A stretch of DNA of 64,000 nucleotides from Lineus longissimus (GCF_910592395.1 NC_088314.1:15537998-15601997); one strand, 5' to 3'; shown: positions 25,001 through 32,254, counted from the first letter of the stretch. Notes: generated by a model from the sequence alone, not told the origin. A program made the numbers and translations.

Positions 25001-26298
25001 ACTCTTAATGAAAATATCCACGCCACAGCTACTGAATCTAAAAGCTGTGCTAATAGCTCTTATAGGCTTAAGGCCAGAGTCCTCTATTAAAACATGTGTA
25101 CATTACGTGTACATTGTTGTGCATAGGTTTTGGTAAAAAAAGTACTCATTGGACCAATCAATCTGCACAAAATTTTATATGTGTCAAGAAGAACCCTTTG
25201 CCAATAGCATAATAAAGTTTTAAAAAATTCCAATACCGATTGCCTGAGAAAAAAAGATTTCCGTACACCATATCCATCAAAACGTCACTGGCGCATTGAT
25301 ATGGCCCTGTCAAAGTACAAGTTCTAAACTGACCAGTGAAACCACATTTTCTTAAATATATTATCAAAAAGCATACATTGTATTTCTGTGATGGCCTGAC
25401 TCTGTAGATTAAGAATCAACCACAGATTGAGAATTAATTCCACTTTGGTCCATCCCAGCCATGTATTTACCACAACTTGACATTTTGATAAGCTCTATGT
25501 GACTTCCGGTCGTGGATGAATACAGGTCTCTGCCCTTAAGGTACATAGGAACGCCGACCTTAGTTATCTGAAAGACGTTAAAAAGTTCTGGTGGAGACTG
25601 TGGTCTCACAAGTCAGTGGGGAGAATGTCTCCAGCTGAGCGAACTAGGAGTCAAGGCGTGTTCCGGAACCCTCCTGAGGTCAATTCTTTGTCCATAAATA
25701 CCACAACCCATCAATTTTTAGATTTGTAGGGACACAGGGGAGACGTTTAGAGCACATTCGATGGATTTTATTTGGTGCATACCACTAGGTTGCGCCACCT
25801 TTTGAACCACACATGTGTGAAGTTCGCCTGGTCATAGATTGGTGGAATAAAATGTATTTCTTCGTATGGCAACCACGATGTGATAGCTAGGGGAATACTA
25901 TTCTTTAAACAAATCAAAAAACATAGGGGTGCTGCGGCTTTCCATTGATCAAATTGAACTTGAAGTGAAACTACTGGAATTGACTCTCCCACCACTTTTG
26001 CCATGTTTGTTATTGTCTTCCCATGTTGTAACAAATACATTAGGCATATGTAATGTGATTAAACTATAGCAAAAATTAATAAAACTACTATTAATAGTTG
26101 GTCAACACACTATACTCACTCGTATGTTTTTGATTGCTCCCTCTTCTAAAATGTGTCTCGACAAACAAAGATCAAGCAATTGATCCAATTGATCGAGATT
26201 TTTTACGAGTCGGGGAATCCGTTCCATCAATTTTACCTTCCATGATTCTTCCGTCCTTTCTTGTGGACGACGTGCTTCATGTATACGCAGTTCGGGCT
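2900..26298 (-). CDS. CARD-NACHT protein gene (NLR-like), seven exons assembled
   Basis: Predicted cytosolic innate-immune type STAND ATPase. The exons are 26298-26120, 21332-21149, 20263-20126, 18633-18526, 15610-15506, 12418-12214 and 4058-2900. Each has an AG acceptor and GT donor, and the intron phases agree throughout: 0, 1, 1, 1, 1 and 2. Domain order is a CARD split over the first two exons, a low-complexity Ser/Pro/Lys linker over the next three, a pre-NACHT segment, then NACHT with a winged-helix-like end and stop. About 690 residues are visible. The upstream end is incomplete: the first exon here starts in phase 1, so at least one 5' exon with the start codon is missing. No leucine-rich repeats follow the NACHT, and I see no sensor exon downstream. 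The family role (CARD-mediated oligomerisation, ATP-dependent switching) is established knowledge; the gene model is inference. Confidence 0.8.
4200..4291. repeat. Perfect 46-bp tandem duplication
   Basis: Two back-to-back, apparently identical copies (4200-4245 and 4246-4291) beginning CTATAGTATATCC and ending CCTAGTCTG. They lie in the last intron of the CARD-NACHT gene. The identity suggests a recent slippage or duplication event. Confidence 0.85.
4292..5270. repeat. Dispersed repeat block with GAC-rich tail
   Basis: Several related modules repeat the theme 'gtgacct ... ggtaaagtcaaaaacc' and 'aaaacaagtc..tgataagcga..ttttcagttttggcc' (around 4300, 4560-4740, 4920-5060), ending in a GACGACGACGAC/AACAAC run at 5227-5250. 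A related block with a GGACGCTGCGCTATGA tail lies at 19690-19975. The 173-codon frame at 5041-5562 runs through this repeat and I do not believe it is a gene. Confidence 0.5.
5948..6457. mobile_element. Foldback element 1 (CCGCGGTGG arms)
   Basis: A near-perfect inverted repeat of 510 bp. The outer ends read AATATAATAG and CTATTATATT. Both arms carry CTCTCGAATTACAACTGCCG and related blocks, then tandem units of CCGCGGTGGAAATTAATATC toward the centre. The core unit is itself nearly palindromic. Arms of tandem short repeats around a small or absent loop are the hallmark of foldback-type elements. It has no coding capacity. Confidence 0.8.
6798..8112 (-). mobile_element. 5'-truncated CR1/L2-like LINE with a disrupted reverse transcriptase
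   Basis: On the minus strand the reverse-transcriptase frame is homologous from about 8112 (AYRKCHSTETVLLK) through the AFDTVDHS block, PQGSVLGP, catalytic YADD in QLYADDNQL, KDLGVWLD and the C-terminal WNQLPP motif, ending at 6882. The 3' end (low coordinates) is a TGTAA-type microsatellite. An in-frame TAA interrupts the frame between VLK and LHWLP at about 7189. The endonuclease and the N-terminal half of the RT are missing. It is a dead-on-arrival or decayed copy in the last intron of the CARD-NACHT gene. Confidence 0.88.
8455..8615 (-). pseudogene. Degenerate C2H2 zinc-finger fragment
   Basis: The minus strand encodes LVCDVCKM and, after a frame change, ISTRHVKDSTGENLYKC followed by AVCDKTYKQSAL. 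That is the Cys-x2-Cys / His / TGE-x-x-Y-x-C linker / Cys-x2-Cys pattern of tandem C2H2 zinc fingers. The two halves are in different frames and the second finger runs into a stop, so no intact finger pair can be made. It is probably a relic of a zinc-finger gene or retrocopy. Confidence 0.6.
8775..8944. mobile_element. MITE family B, copy 1
   Basis: A 170-bp element with inverted ends CCGGTGTAGAAGTTTAAAAT and, reverse-complemented, CCGGTGTAAAAGTAAAAAGT, each followed by GTGTCC or TGTCC. A half copy with the same left end and interior (GTCCCCTGGAAAAAGTGTCC) is at 22411-22482. Its coding capacity is nil. Confidence 0.65.
9019..11534 (+). mobile_element. Jockey/CR1-type LINE, near-complete RT, 5'-truncated
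   Basis: A 778-codon frame (9019-11355) starts in the C-terminal part of an APE-type endonuclease (LTQLVLNPTHKHGN, SDHFPVV). It then carries a full reverse transcriptase: NYRPVSLLS, YLDFAKAFDSV, SGVPQGSILGPLLF, catalytic FADD in DLFADDSKM, KDLGIVFSSDLSWS and the end motif TPKLWNSLPVQLHNL. The 3' tail is an A-rich AATAAATAAATTAAAT run at about 11518-11533. The first part of the endonuclease is missing, with a stop codon (TAA) directly before the ATG. The RT is intact, so the insertion is young. It lies antisense within the CARD-NACHT intron. Confidence 0.92.
11535..12026. other. Intron sequence, nothing recognised
   Basis: Part of the last intron of the CARD-NACHT gene, between the LINE and a small MITE. 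I see no exon or repeat match. Confidence 0.4.
12027..12143. mobile_element. Small inverted-repeat element (ATAGGGAG ends)
   Basis: A 117-bp element with ends ATAGGGAGTTTTTGCAAATT and, reverse-complemented, ATAGGGAGTTTTCGAAAATC. The interior also pairs: GAACGCCT against AGGCGTTC. It is non-coding. It sits 70 bases from the pre-NACHT exon. Confidence 0.6.
12214..12418 (-). CDS. CARD-NACHT gene: pre-NACHT exon
   Basis: Acceptor CATCAATTTCAG and donor CTTAACAG|GTGAGT bound 205 nt, entering in phase 1 and leaving in phase 2. Only that frame is open. It encodes a charged helical segment (HIDQIRRNFEKKTHGGYEDV) that ends with TLETLFEGAGKDDNLN. The next exon contributes one base to complete an Arg codon, then reads straight into YVLEAPAGYGKT. 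Such a helix plus a short acidic/Gly turn just before the P-loop is typical of NACHT proteins. The phase fit across an 8.2 kb intron makes the join convincing. Confidence 0.75.
12419..13659. other. Intron with short simple repeats only
   Basis: Between linker exon 3 and the pre-NACHT exon. It contains TTAATG, CTTGG and GGT short tandem runs (around 12865, 12940 and 13150), and no exon that I can support. Confidence 0.4.
13660..14227. repeat. 284-bp tandem duplication separated by poly-C
   Basis: Two nearly identical 284-bp units (13660-13943 and 13944-14227), each ending with a run of 9 to 14 C residues. The matching 104- and 73-codon frames inside are copies of one another and are not genes. 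The near-identity suggests a recent duplication, perhaps mediated by the poly-C tracts. Confidence 0.9.
14228..15505. other. Intron, poly-C tracts then unremarkable sequence
   Basis: Continues with C-rich and CCA-rich tracts to about 14270, then AT-rich sequence. I see no supported exon or element. Confidence 0.35.
15506..15610 (-). CDS. CARD-NACHT gene: linker exon 3
   Basis: Acceptor TACTCAAACAG and donor CAACAG|GTAAAT bound 105 nt, phase 1 at both ends, open in the phase-1 frame (QSTREKRAVLENTSENISTS, then PNMASELAGFKSST). An internal ATG GCG could look like a start codon. The frame is open upstream of it to a good acceptor, and the phase matches the neighbours, so I read it as an internal exon. 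A second AG five bases inside offers an alternative acceptor, but it would break the frame. Confidence 0.5.
15772..15845 (-). repeat. tRNA-derived SINE head (tRNA-Val-like)
   Basis: Read on the minus strand the segment has a pol III A box (GGTGGTGTAGTGCCTCGG), an anticodon-arm-like CTCTAACACGC and a B box (GGTCGATCCCC). The arrangement resembles tRNA-Val with an AAC anticodon, but the acceptor stem does not close, so it is a SINE or tRNA pseudogene. Confidence 0.5.
16016..16083 (-). repeat. Second tRNA-like fragment
   Basis: On the minus strand CGATGGCTGAGTGGTAGCGC has the form of a tRNA A box with D-loop, followed by GTTGTTGGCTGATCCAG resembling an anticodon arm. No acceptor-stem closure is visible. 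It is probably another SINE head. Confidence 0.35.
16724..16793 (+). CDS. Candidate signal-peptide-like first exon
   Basis: ATG followed by 23 codons (begins MLRRLIKRAFIL, ends NNILLSFTS) and a consensus donor TTCAG|GTAAGC in phase 1. A TATA-like TTTATATC lies about 35 bases before the ATG. A basic start followed by a hydrophobic stretch resembles a signal peptide or an N-terminal anchor. A diverged second copy at 17330-17406 has lost the donor and gained a stop. I found no following exon, so this may be chance or part of a repeat. Confidence 0.25.
16865..17052 (+). repeat. 188-bp dispersed repeat copy 1 (Penelope-associated)
   Basis: Nearly the same sequence recurs at 29791-29978, where it continues directly into the C-terminal coding region of a Penelope-like element. 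The copy here ends before that coding part, so it is probably a truncated fragment of the same element. Confidence 0.8.
17330..17406 (+). repeat. Diverged copy of the 16721-16797 segment
   Basis: About 75 bases align with 16721-16797 (ATGCT..GGAGACTAATCAAAA and TCTTGTCTCCTTTACTTCAG). The ATG frame hits TGA after 16 codons and the GT after CAG is AT. This is either a decayed tandem duplicate of a first exon or two copies of a short repeat. Confidence 0.5.
17407..18525. other. Intron, nothing further recognised
   Basis: AT-rich intron. A short stretch at 17597-17625 (GAGTTTCTGAAACCT) matches the repeat family at 22582-23294. Nothing else is supported. Confidence 0.35.
18526..18633 (-). CDS. 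CARD-NACHT gene: linker exon 2
   Basis: Acceptor TACTATCCAG and donor GAAG|GTAGG bound 108 nt, phase 1 at both ends. The open frame encodes a basic and serine-rich linker (PGHISKKKTASIGSRSVPSS). The Lys and Ser clusters could be phosphorylation or localisation signals, but that is only a possibility. The frame runs past the donor into the intron, so the exon end rests on the splice consensus. Confidence 0.5.
18793..19552. mobile_element. MITE family D, copy 1 (9-bp target duplication)
   Basis: The inverted ends begin CAAGGAGGATACCGCGG on both sides and match for 25 bases. Immediate flanks are GGCCAGGGC on the left and GGCCAGCGC on the right, a 9-bp target duplication with one mismatch. The 760-bp interior matches the copy at 37345-38289 but lacks about 190 bp present there. 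A 9-bp duplication is typical of Mutator-like or Merlin transposons, so it is a non-autonomous member of one of these or an unnamed group. Confidence 0.88.
20126..20263 (-). CDS. CARD-NACHT gene: linker exon 1
   Basis: The acceptor TTTATTCTTCGCAG and donor CAACAG|GTGTG bound 138 nt, phase 1 at both ends. Only one frame is open throughout. It encodes a Pro/Ser/Lys-rich stretch (for example QPSQPLEVPTSRKKPE) with no predicted fold. This composition is normal for the flexible region between CARD and NACHT. It was chosen because phase, strand and order fit the flanking domain exons; the sequence itself has no diagnostic motif. Confidence 0.55.
20830..20935. repeat. Dispersed repeat (copy at 40949-41056)
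   Basis: A block around TCCCACAGCTCT followed by TTACTGGAAGCCGTGATGAA recurs at 40949-41056 with a few changes. It is short and non-coding, and its class is unknown. Confidence 0.6.
21149..21332 (-). CDS. CARD-NACHT gene: CARD helices 4-6 exon
   Basis: Acceptor GCGTTTCAG|GAA (phase 0); 184 nt; donor ATCA|GTGAGT (phase 1). The peptide begins ELQHEDDKIRCLIDKIMKRP and goes on KKDWTKFKECLEDTKNEHL. This matches the CARD C-terminal half: a long helix 4, then W/F-x-x-F-x-x-x-L, then the hallmark T-x-x-E-H-L before the last helix. A Glu/Lys-rich tail follows, which leads into the linker exons. The split of CARD by a phase-0 intron between helices 3 and 4 is plausible. Together with the upstream exon it gives a complete domain of about 85-90 residues. 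Confidence 0.8.
21499..21744. mobile_element. 91-bp MITE inside a 123-bp tandem duplication
   Basis: Two nearly identical 123-bp units, 21499-21621 and 21622-21744. Each contains an element (21502-21592 in the first) with ends TACAGGGTGGCCCA and TGGGCCACCCTGTA. Ends starting TA-C-A-G fit a tiny Tc1/mariner-type MITE. The unit including flanking DNA was then duplicated in tandem. Confidence 0.8.
22411..22482. repeat. MITE family B, partial copy
   Basis: GCCAGTGTAGAAGTTTAAAA and the following CCTGGAAAAAGTGTCC match the MITE at 8775-8944. Only one end is present. Confidence 0.55.
22582..23294. mobile_element. Repeat family E, copy 1 (GGTCTC ends)
   Basis: 713 bp with imperfect inverted ends GGTCTCATTAGGGAGGTTTT and, from the right, GGTCTCGTGAGGGAGTTTTT. 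About 640 bp of the interior recurs at 54965-55603. It has no coding capacity. A likely non-autonomous DNA transposon. Confidence 0.7.
23650..23742 (+). pseudogene. Tc1/mariner transposase N-terminal fragment
   Basis: The frame starts MSRKPHLTSVQRAQIVTL and continues RNEGYSEWQIS. This is the first helix-turn-helix of Tc1-family transposases (S-x-x-x-R-x-x-I-V-x-L-x-x-E-G-x-S-x-x-x-I-A/S). The homology ends after about 31 codons, and I see no DDE/D catalytic part downstream. A truncated relic. Confidence 0.65.
23743..26119. other. First visible intron of the CARD-NACHT gene, no supported genes
   Basis: It holds several short open frames on both strands (for example minus 26040-25768), none with a domain I recognise or with consistent splice sites. 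The region may contain further decayed Tc1 sequence. Confidence 0.35.
26120..26298 (-). CDS. CARD-NACHT gene: CARD helices 1-3 exon
   Basis: The acceptor (CTGTCTTCAG) is followed by a phase-1 exon of 179 nt, with donor CGA|GTGAGT in phase 0. After an Arg/Glu-rich lead the peptide reads WKVKLMERIPRLVKNL, DQLDQLLDLCLSRHILEEG and AIKNIR. That is the amphipathic pattern of CARD helices 1 to 3: start at MERIPRLVKNL, the L-x-x-L-L-D-L core, then the x-x-x-I-L-E-E-G turn. It continues without a phase break into the exon at 21332. It has no ATG in frame before the domain, so translation must begin in an earlier exon that I could not find. Confidence 0.75.
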
Positions 26299-26837
26299 CT
26301 GAAGACAGAGGTGAACGCGGTTAGGTGAATCATGGACGCAGTATATACAACTGAGCTAATTATCATGTTAATTAGTTCATGGATGAATATGAATAACTAG
26401 TTTTAACATAATTCTCATTGGGTGCTGATCAGGGCTCGGTCCTTCAGTATTTTTCAATGTTCCCAACATCTTAGCCATGTCTCAGTGTTTCTACAATTAA
26501 CAGTCTACTAGCAAATACACGTGCTCTGCACTGAGCTGCGAGCTATATGCCGTACGCTTGCCAGAAAGTGTGTCATGGCCGGTGGTAATGTGGTTAGAAT
26601 GAAAGTGACAATATTGAGTTATGGCTGGGAGAAAGGTAACGTACAGTTGGCCATGTGAAAAAATCAGTGACCGGCAGGTAAATGCAGAGTGAATCAAATG
26701 TTAAATTGTATTGCATGTGTTCTTGCATCGATGGCCAATCAATTTCGGTAGTCATATGGCACATTTTAATTTTGATTCAACTCCTCGTTCTTGTTATTTC
26801 TTGTTATTTCTTGTCTTTTCTTATTTCTTAAAAATTG

Positions 26838-27114
26838 AAAATCTTGAGTGAAGTCAAGCAAACAAGTAATATCTATTTTTGCCAGTGTCTCGGGAAAAGA
26901 TAACGTACAGTTGGCCATGTGAAAAAATAGGAACCGGCAGGTAAATGCAAGAACGCGTCTCGAAGGCTATGGCCTAACACAATTTAAAATTTGAGTCACT
27001 CGGCATTTACCTTCCGGTCCCTGTTTTTTTCACATAGCCAACTGTACATTACCTTTTCCCGAGAGACTGGCAAAAATAGATGTTACCTGTTTGCTTAACT
27101 TCACCCAAGATTTT
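26838..27114. repeat. Inverted repeat, arms about 111 bp
   Basis: Left arm 26838-26948 and right arm 27003-27114 are reverse complements with a few mismatches; both contain GCCAACTGTAC or its complement next to a CACAT/ATGTG block. Additional partial copies of the arm lie at 26620-26690 (direct) and 27438-27520, and a flanking block of CAAGAAATAACAAG occurs on both sides. It looks like a palindromic non-autonomous element with a nested history. Confidence 0.7.
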
Positions 27115-27520
27115 CACATGTTATATTTAAAAGGATAAAATGTTATAATTAAAAGTATCGCGGACTTCATGTACGATGAAATGCCTTTCTTATGATGAAA
27201 TGACGAGTTCGAAATATTGGATAAAATGTTCTTGATGGTTTATTTCTCTTCTTCAAATGATTCCATGCGATGCCAATCTTGACACTAGAGGCGCTGATTT
27301 CGTTCCTTACAACGCCTCTAGAACTAGTAAGCCAGCCAATCATAAATCATAATGATATGTAGAGTCTCAAGGACAGGTCCCAGTAATATCTTAGTAATGG
27401 CCGGAGAAACCTTGTGCTAACAGGTGGTCAACTAGAGAGACTGGCAAAAATTGATGCTACTGGTTTGCTTCATTTTTTTCTAAATCACAAGAAATAACAA
27501 GAACGAGAAGTTGAATATAT

Positions 27521-28590
27521 TGTTCGTATATCCATCACTGCCAGTAAGTGGCATGCAAATGATCGAGCGCCTTGGCTATTCTAGGACGCACCTGAATGTA
27601 TCTCCGAAGATGATTCTACTTTGGCTTTGCCTTTGTCGACTTTGCTTTTATTGTTTCCCATTTTCTTTACTGGCTCAGCGGTGTTCGAATACCTCTATTT
27701 TTCAATGTCTGCAATGAAATAGTCAGCCATCAGTCAGTGGTAGAATAAATCGTGATGGTGGCATGTCCTGATGGGGAGCTCTAGATCTAGCCCGCTCCTC
27801 TTAGGAGATAGATATTTTCTTTTTTCCGCAGTCTAAATACAGTATCGCCACAAGTTTTGTCCAAAAAAACCCTTTTTTCGAAATATACATTCGAAATCGG
27901 GTTCGAAATACACCTGCAAAACGAAATGCTTTGTCACAGAAATGCGGTTAACTGTTTATTGTCATAAAATGTTATGCAACATTGCCGACCCGCTGTTTCT
28001 CAAGAACTTCAGTTTACCCTTTTCATTAGTTCCATGTATGGCCAGGTGTAGCAGTTAAAAATACTCGCATGAAAAGAAGTATCCTGGCCTCGGCTTCCGA
28101 TCCATTCTGGTGACGGATTAAAGAGACTTACGACCTTCAATACTTCATAACTTAAAAGGTAGCCGACATTTAGACAGTCGGAAAACCTATTTATCACTAT
28201 CACTCTCTCACATCTTCCTACCGAAGCATTCTTGTGACGAAGCATCAGTGGTTAACATTTGACGAATGTATCTACTGTTTTGGAAACAAAGCAAATAAAA
28301 TCCGTCTTTGGCGCTATTCAACACTTTTGACGCTGTTTAAACATGCCATAACGCTCTAAAAATAATAAAACGTGCCAAGAGGTTTTTGGCTCAAGACAAC
28401 CGCACTACTCACGTGATATTTTCACTTGAAAAACCCACAAGATTCGTTTTCTGTTTATCACCGACCACAAGATTATTTTGGGAGATTTGTAGCTCGAATT
28501 ATTGATCCTATCATATCTGCGACCTCGAAAAAGACCAGGTCATTTCTGTCATTCGCCACTTCTCTCAAATAGATATGACTTTCTCTCAGG
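27521..28590. other. Intergenic or intronic, nothing recognised
   Basis: No exon with credible phase and splice context and no repeat match were seen. The first coding exon of the CARD-NACHT gene should lie upstream of 26298 and may be here, but I could not identify it. Confidence 0.3.
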
Positions 28591-29089
28591 TTACAGGTTT
28601 TGACCAATCGAAAACCCCATATTATTATTATTGGCGTGCAGTCTGTGCCAAACAACGATAGCTCTCTCGTGACGAGTCAATGCCTTTCGGGAAGTCCCAA
28701 ACATGCCGAATTGCAGCTTTAGGGAAGTGGTTGATACGCTATTTAGCCTACTGCGTAGCTTCTGCGCAGACATACATGACATAGGCCCCAGCTCTGTCAT
28801 GTCTTTTAGGTCACAAACTGGAAATAAAGTCTCAGCCATGGCACAATCCACACGCTTATCACTTTTTCCCAGACTTATAGTAAGCGAGGAACGCTTTGAC
28901 AGCCAGATAGATTCATCCAAGCTGGTCAAACCATGAAATTTACGTTGCACGTTATGTGTGCTAACTTCAGAGTTTGGGGATTCTGAAGTAAGGGGGGATT
29001 TTTGATGGCTTTTGACCCGCGAATCAGCTTTTTGACCACAATGGGTTAATTTGAGCCCCAAACACCACATGAGCAAGCCAATAGAACTG
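28591..29089 (-). CDS. Candidate terminal exon of an unidentified protein
   Basis: A strong polypyrimidine acceptor (TTTAATTTTTTCAG) sits directly before a frame open for about 165 codons to TAA at 28591. It enters in phase 2. The peptide starts with a hydrophobic stretch (SIGLLMWCLGLKL) and then becomes Ser/Lys/Thr-rich (SKRSSLTISLGKSDKR), ending NNNNMGFSIGQNL. I recognise no domain. It could be a membrane-proximal and cytoplasmic tail, but that is speculative. Phase 2 does not fit the neighbouring CARD exon, so it is probably a separate minus-strand gene. The open length together with the acceptor is the only support. Confidence 0.35.
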
Positions 29090-29430
29090 AAAAAATTAAA
29101 GAATAACTACATTTGAAATGGAAAATACCATTCGACTGATATGGTACGCATTGATTTCAAACTGAACTATTTTCGTCCGCGAGCAGGTTGGTTTAATACT
29201 GGTGAGTGACCTGCAGTATACTATTTACCTTATAACGCCCGTGAGCGGGGCCTTTTTTTTCGAGATAGGTGTTTTGGCGATTTGTGACGTTAGGCGTCAC
29301 ACGGAAATAATGTGACAAAGTTGTTTACTTTCGGCCTGGCGAATGAACACTGTGAAAAATGAACTTTTTCATGCGGTGAAATGGCATGGTCCCTTCTTGC
29401 AAAAGGTGATCATGAACAAACGTACCTTTC

Positions 29431-30506
29431 GGGTTGGTTCAATACCTGGCACTGGCACTCTGTTACCATGGTTACTGGTACTGGCACTGGCACTGACATA
29501 TTTTTTGGCCAGAAAATGCAAGTACAGTGTTTCAGGGACATACATAAGATTGTTCTCCAATTTAAAGTAAATCTGCTGGTCAGCATTTGATTGAATCAAT
29601 TCGAAGTTTAAAAAATAAAAATATAAAAACATATTTATTATACACAGCCTCACCACAGCCTATTGGCTGCAACCAACACCTCATGTTGGTCAGTTTCAGA
29701 CTGTTGAACCGACTTCTATTCTATCATGTTAATTACACGCCTACACATAGGCTACAATATGCAGTAAGTGAGTCAAGGCATTGGCTAAGCTATACACCTT
29801 TCCAGAAATGGGGCGCTGAGTGTCCGAAGTAGTGATGTCATAAGGGGAAACTGGGCCTTATGGTGGAGGGACAAATGAGATAGTCATGGTCGACCAACAC
29901 ACTTGAATGCCTTTAATGACGGACAAGGGGGAAAACGTTAGTTCCAATGCAAGCCACCAATTTCGGGAAGCATGTATAGAGGCTATTTATGTTTGCCCAA
30001 CATGCAAGAAGAATGCCGACCTGAACAACTTTTCCATCATAGCAACTGCTAACACCGACTTCGAATTAAGAAACAAAGACTCATTATTTATTAAGAGCAA
30101 CAGACCACCGTTCAATAGACAATTAGCACAGCAATGGTCTGCATTCTTCTGAATGTTTAATAAAACATGTACATATACTATGGTTTAATTATTCTATTAT
30201 TCTGCTTTTACACATCTGACCACACAATCCTATTATTATGTTTGTTTGTAAACTTGCAGTATAAATATCTGTATTGTACACTTTATATTTCATTCTGACC
30301 TGAAGAAAGCTAGAGGTCTAGTCGAAAACGTTGTCGTGTTATTAAAAAAAATGTGAAAATGAGAACTCTGGTTCTATTAATTTGTTCGGCCAAGGGCCCA
30401 AGAACCCTCACCTCACATTGATAATAGGCCTACAAGCAGTCTGATCACATAATAATGAATTGCAGTGGACCATTTGGAGACTCGTCCTTGGGTCAGTGCC
30501 AGTGCC
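29431..30506. mobile_element. MITE family C, copy 1, split by a Penelope-like insertion
   Basis: The left end is GGGTTGGTTCAATACCTGGC and the right end carries CAGTGCCAGTGCCA. The interior matches the uninterrupted copy at 62920-63383 on both sides of a foreign segment (29791 to about 30385). The inverted termini are built from ACTGGC/GCCAGT units. Confidence 0.75.
29791..30385 (+). mobile_element. Penelope-like element, 3' fragment
   Basis: The frame near 29990-30152 ends with ANTDFELRNKDSLFIKSNRP, then PFNRQLAQQWSAFF and a stop. This is the C-terminal pattern of the GIY-YIG endonuclease of Penelope-like elements (D-x-x-x-R-x-x-E/D-S-L-x-I-K, then P-x-x-N). It is followed by a 3' segment with CCTGAAGAAAGC and GTCGAAAACGTT, resembling the structured ends of these elements. 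The reverse transcriptase is missing. It is inserted in MITE family C. Confidence 0.72.
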
Positions 30507-31428
30507 AAATATAACTTTCCTTTGTTCAAACATAATCGTATCTTATCATGTCAATAATGTTAACATTTCCTTTGTTCAACTTTTTCATCAATTGTTTCGC
30601 TGGAACCACAAAATAAACCAGTAGGTCATTTGGTCAAGAATGCATTGACGTATTCCTTGTCAGAAAAAAATATTTTTGTTTGATCGACCTACTTCAAAAG
30701 GCTATATATGTAATTAGTATTACCACTGGTTGACATCAAATATGTTGTAAATGAATTGAATGTAATGTAAAATAGATGGGTGGACAGTGTCAAATGACTA
30801 TATGAAAGAGAAACTTTTTCAGATTGTGAAATCTCGTTTAGGGCCATCATGGCCACAGGCGATTTATATGATGAATGTGGGCGGAAAACAAACACTCCTG
30901 TCAGACAAAGGGCAGAACAGAATACATCCAGAAATCAGGCTTTTTTAATCCATCGTCATATAAAACCCTGAGAAAAAGCAATACAATCCACTGCGAAGAG
31001 CGGCTGTTCTCCCACCCAGTCATTTATGTTTCTTTACCATTTAGAGGCAGTCTTTGGTCGGGGAAAGTAGAGTTTGTGGAATGCACGTATGCCGTGCCTA
31101 CATGCTGAAGGCTTAATTTGTGGGTAGGGCCATAAAATGCTCTGAGTCGCGGGTTCAGCTTAGTCCAAAGTAGACATTTTGCCTATTAATTCAGATCGTC
31201 AAGCAGTACACCAATTCGCTAGGTTTTATTTCTGTCTTCTACCATCAACAGCATAACCAGGTCAGTCATCAACAGAGACAGCCATCTCAAGTCATTTTTC
31301 TATACGTTCCATTAGTTGTGGATGTTTATAAGAAGAAGTTTGGCCATACGTTGCGGATCTCAAACTCTCTAATACATAACGCATGGAACGTAAATCAAGA
31401 AGCAAAAAAAAGGCAAACCAATACTTAC

Positions 31429-31466
31429 CTGATTCCTTTCAAGGATGTTCAACCCGTCGAGTTCGT
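31429..31466 (-). CDS. Short exon candidate with excellent splice sites
   Basis: Acceptor TATTATTTCATCAG and donor AATCAG|GTAAGTATT surround 38 nt. Only one frame is open (phase 1 in, phase 0 out), giving ELDGLNILERNQ. The splice sites are among the best in the window, but the exon is very short and I could not connect it to a phase-0 acceptor. It may belong to the same gene as the exon at 28591-29089 through another unseen exon. Confidence 0.3.
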
Positions 31467-31659
31467 CTGATGAAATAATAGTTAACATATCTACATTTAT
31501 CAGCATGTGACCGGGTCAGGTTGGGATAATTTCGTTTTCAATATTCGGTCCCATGACATTTCGTAATATATGAAATGGAACCTGAATCGAGGATGGTCTG
31601 GTGACTGATTGTGATAAACACAATGTTTCAATGTAGAGATATGGAAGAATTTATCACAT

Positions 31660-31881
31660 GTGACTCGCTCTACCAAAACTAGGCGCTTGTCGCATCTGAA
31701 CTTGACAGGTTGATACGGACTTGTTGTTCATTTCCCTATTGTAGACCTTTTGTTGAATGTGACCAAATCAGTTTGTAATAGATTTCACAAAAGGTCAACA
31801 ATAGGGAAATGAACGACAAGTCCGTATCAACCTGTCAAGTTCAGATGCGACAAGCGCCTAGTTTTGGTAGAGCGAGTCACA
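31660..31881. mobile_element. Inverted-repeat element, arms about 104 bp
   Basis: Arms 31661-31765 and 31778-31881 are almost perfect reverse complements (both contain GACAGGTTGATACGGACTTG or its complement), with a loop of about a dozen bases. A compact hairpin-forming, non-coding element. Confidence 0.85.
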
Positions 31882-31965
31882 CGTCATCAGGTCACTCGCC
31901 ACTTTGACGTTATTCCTGATGAGAATCGACTCGACCTTTAGACCAAATCGACCATTGTTGACGTA

Positions 31966-32254
31966 TCTATATATATATAGGGCCAAAACTATTACTTTTG
32001 ATCTCGATTCGAAAAACTTTTTCAAAAATGTTACTCAAACGATAAGATCAGCTACAAACATTCTTTATCATACAGGATTGAGCTAACTGAATTACATGTG
32101 GACATGCAGTGATAGCCAGGAAAAAAACTATATCGAATTTTCGATCAAATGCTACCAGTTAACTTCACCACACCCCCCAAAATAGTAAGCAGCTTTACCG
32201 AACACTCCATGTGTCCATGCCCAAAACTCCGTGCGGAGCACGGGTAATTGCTAG
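31966..32254 (+). mobile_element. Non-autonomous Helitron (HINE-like), copy 1
   Basis: It starts with TCTATATATATATA after a host A and ends with the hairpin CCGTGC-GGA-GCACGG (32229-32243), then GTAATTG and CTAG followed by a host T. A 5' TC, a 3' hairpin about 7-10 bases before CTAG, and insertion between A and T are the defining Helitron ends. There is no Rep/Hel coding sequence in 289 bp. Confidence 0.78.
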
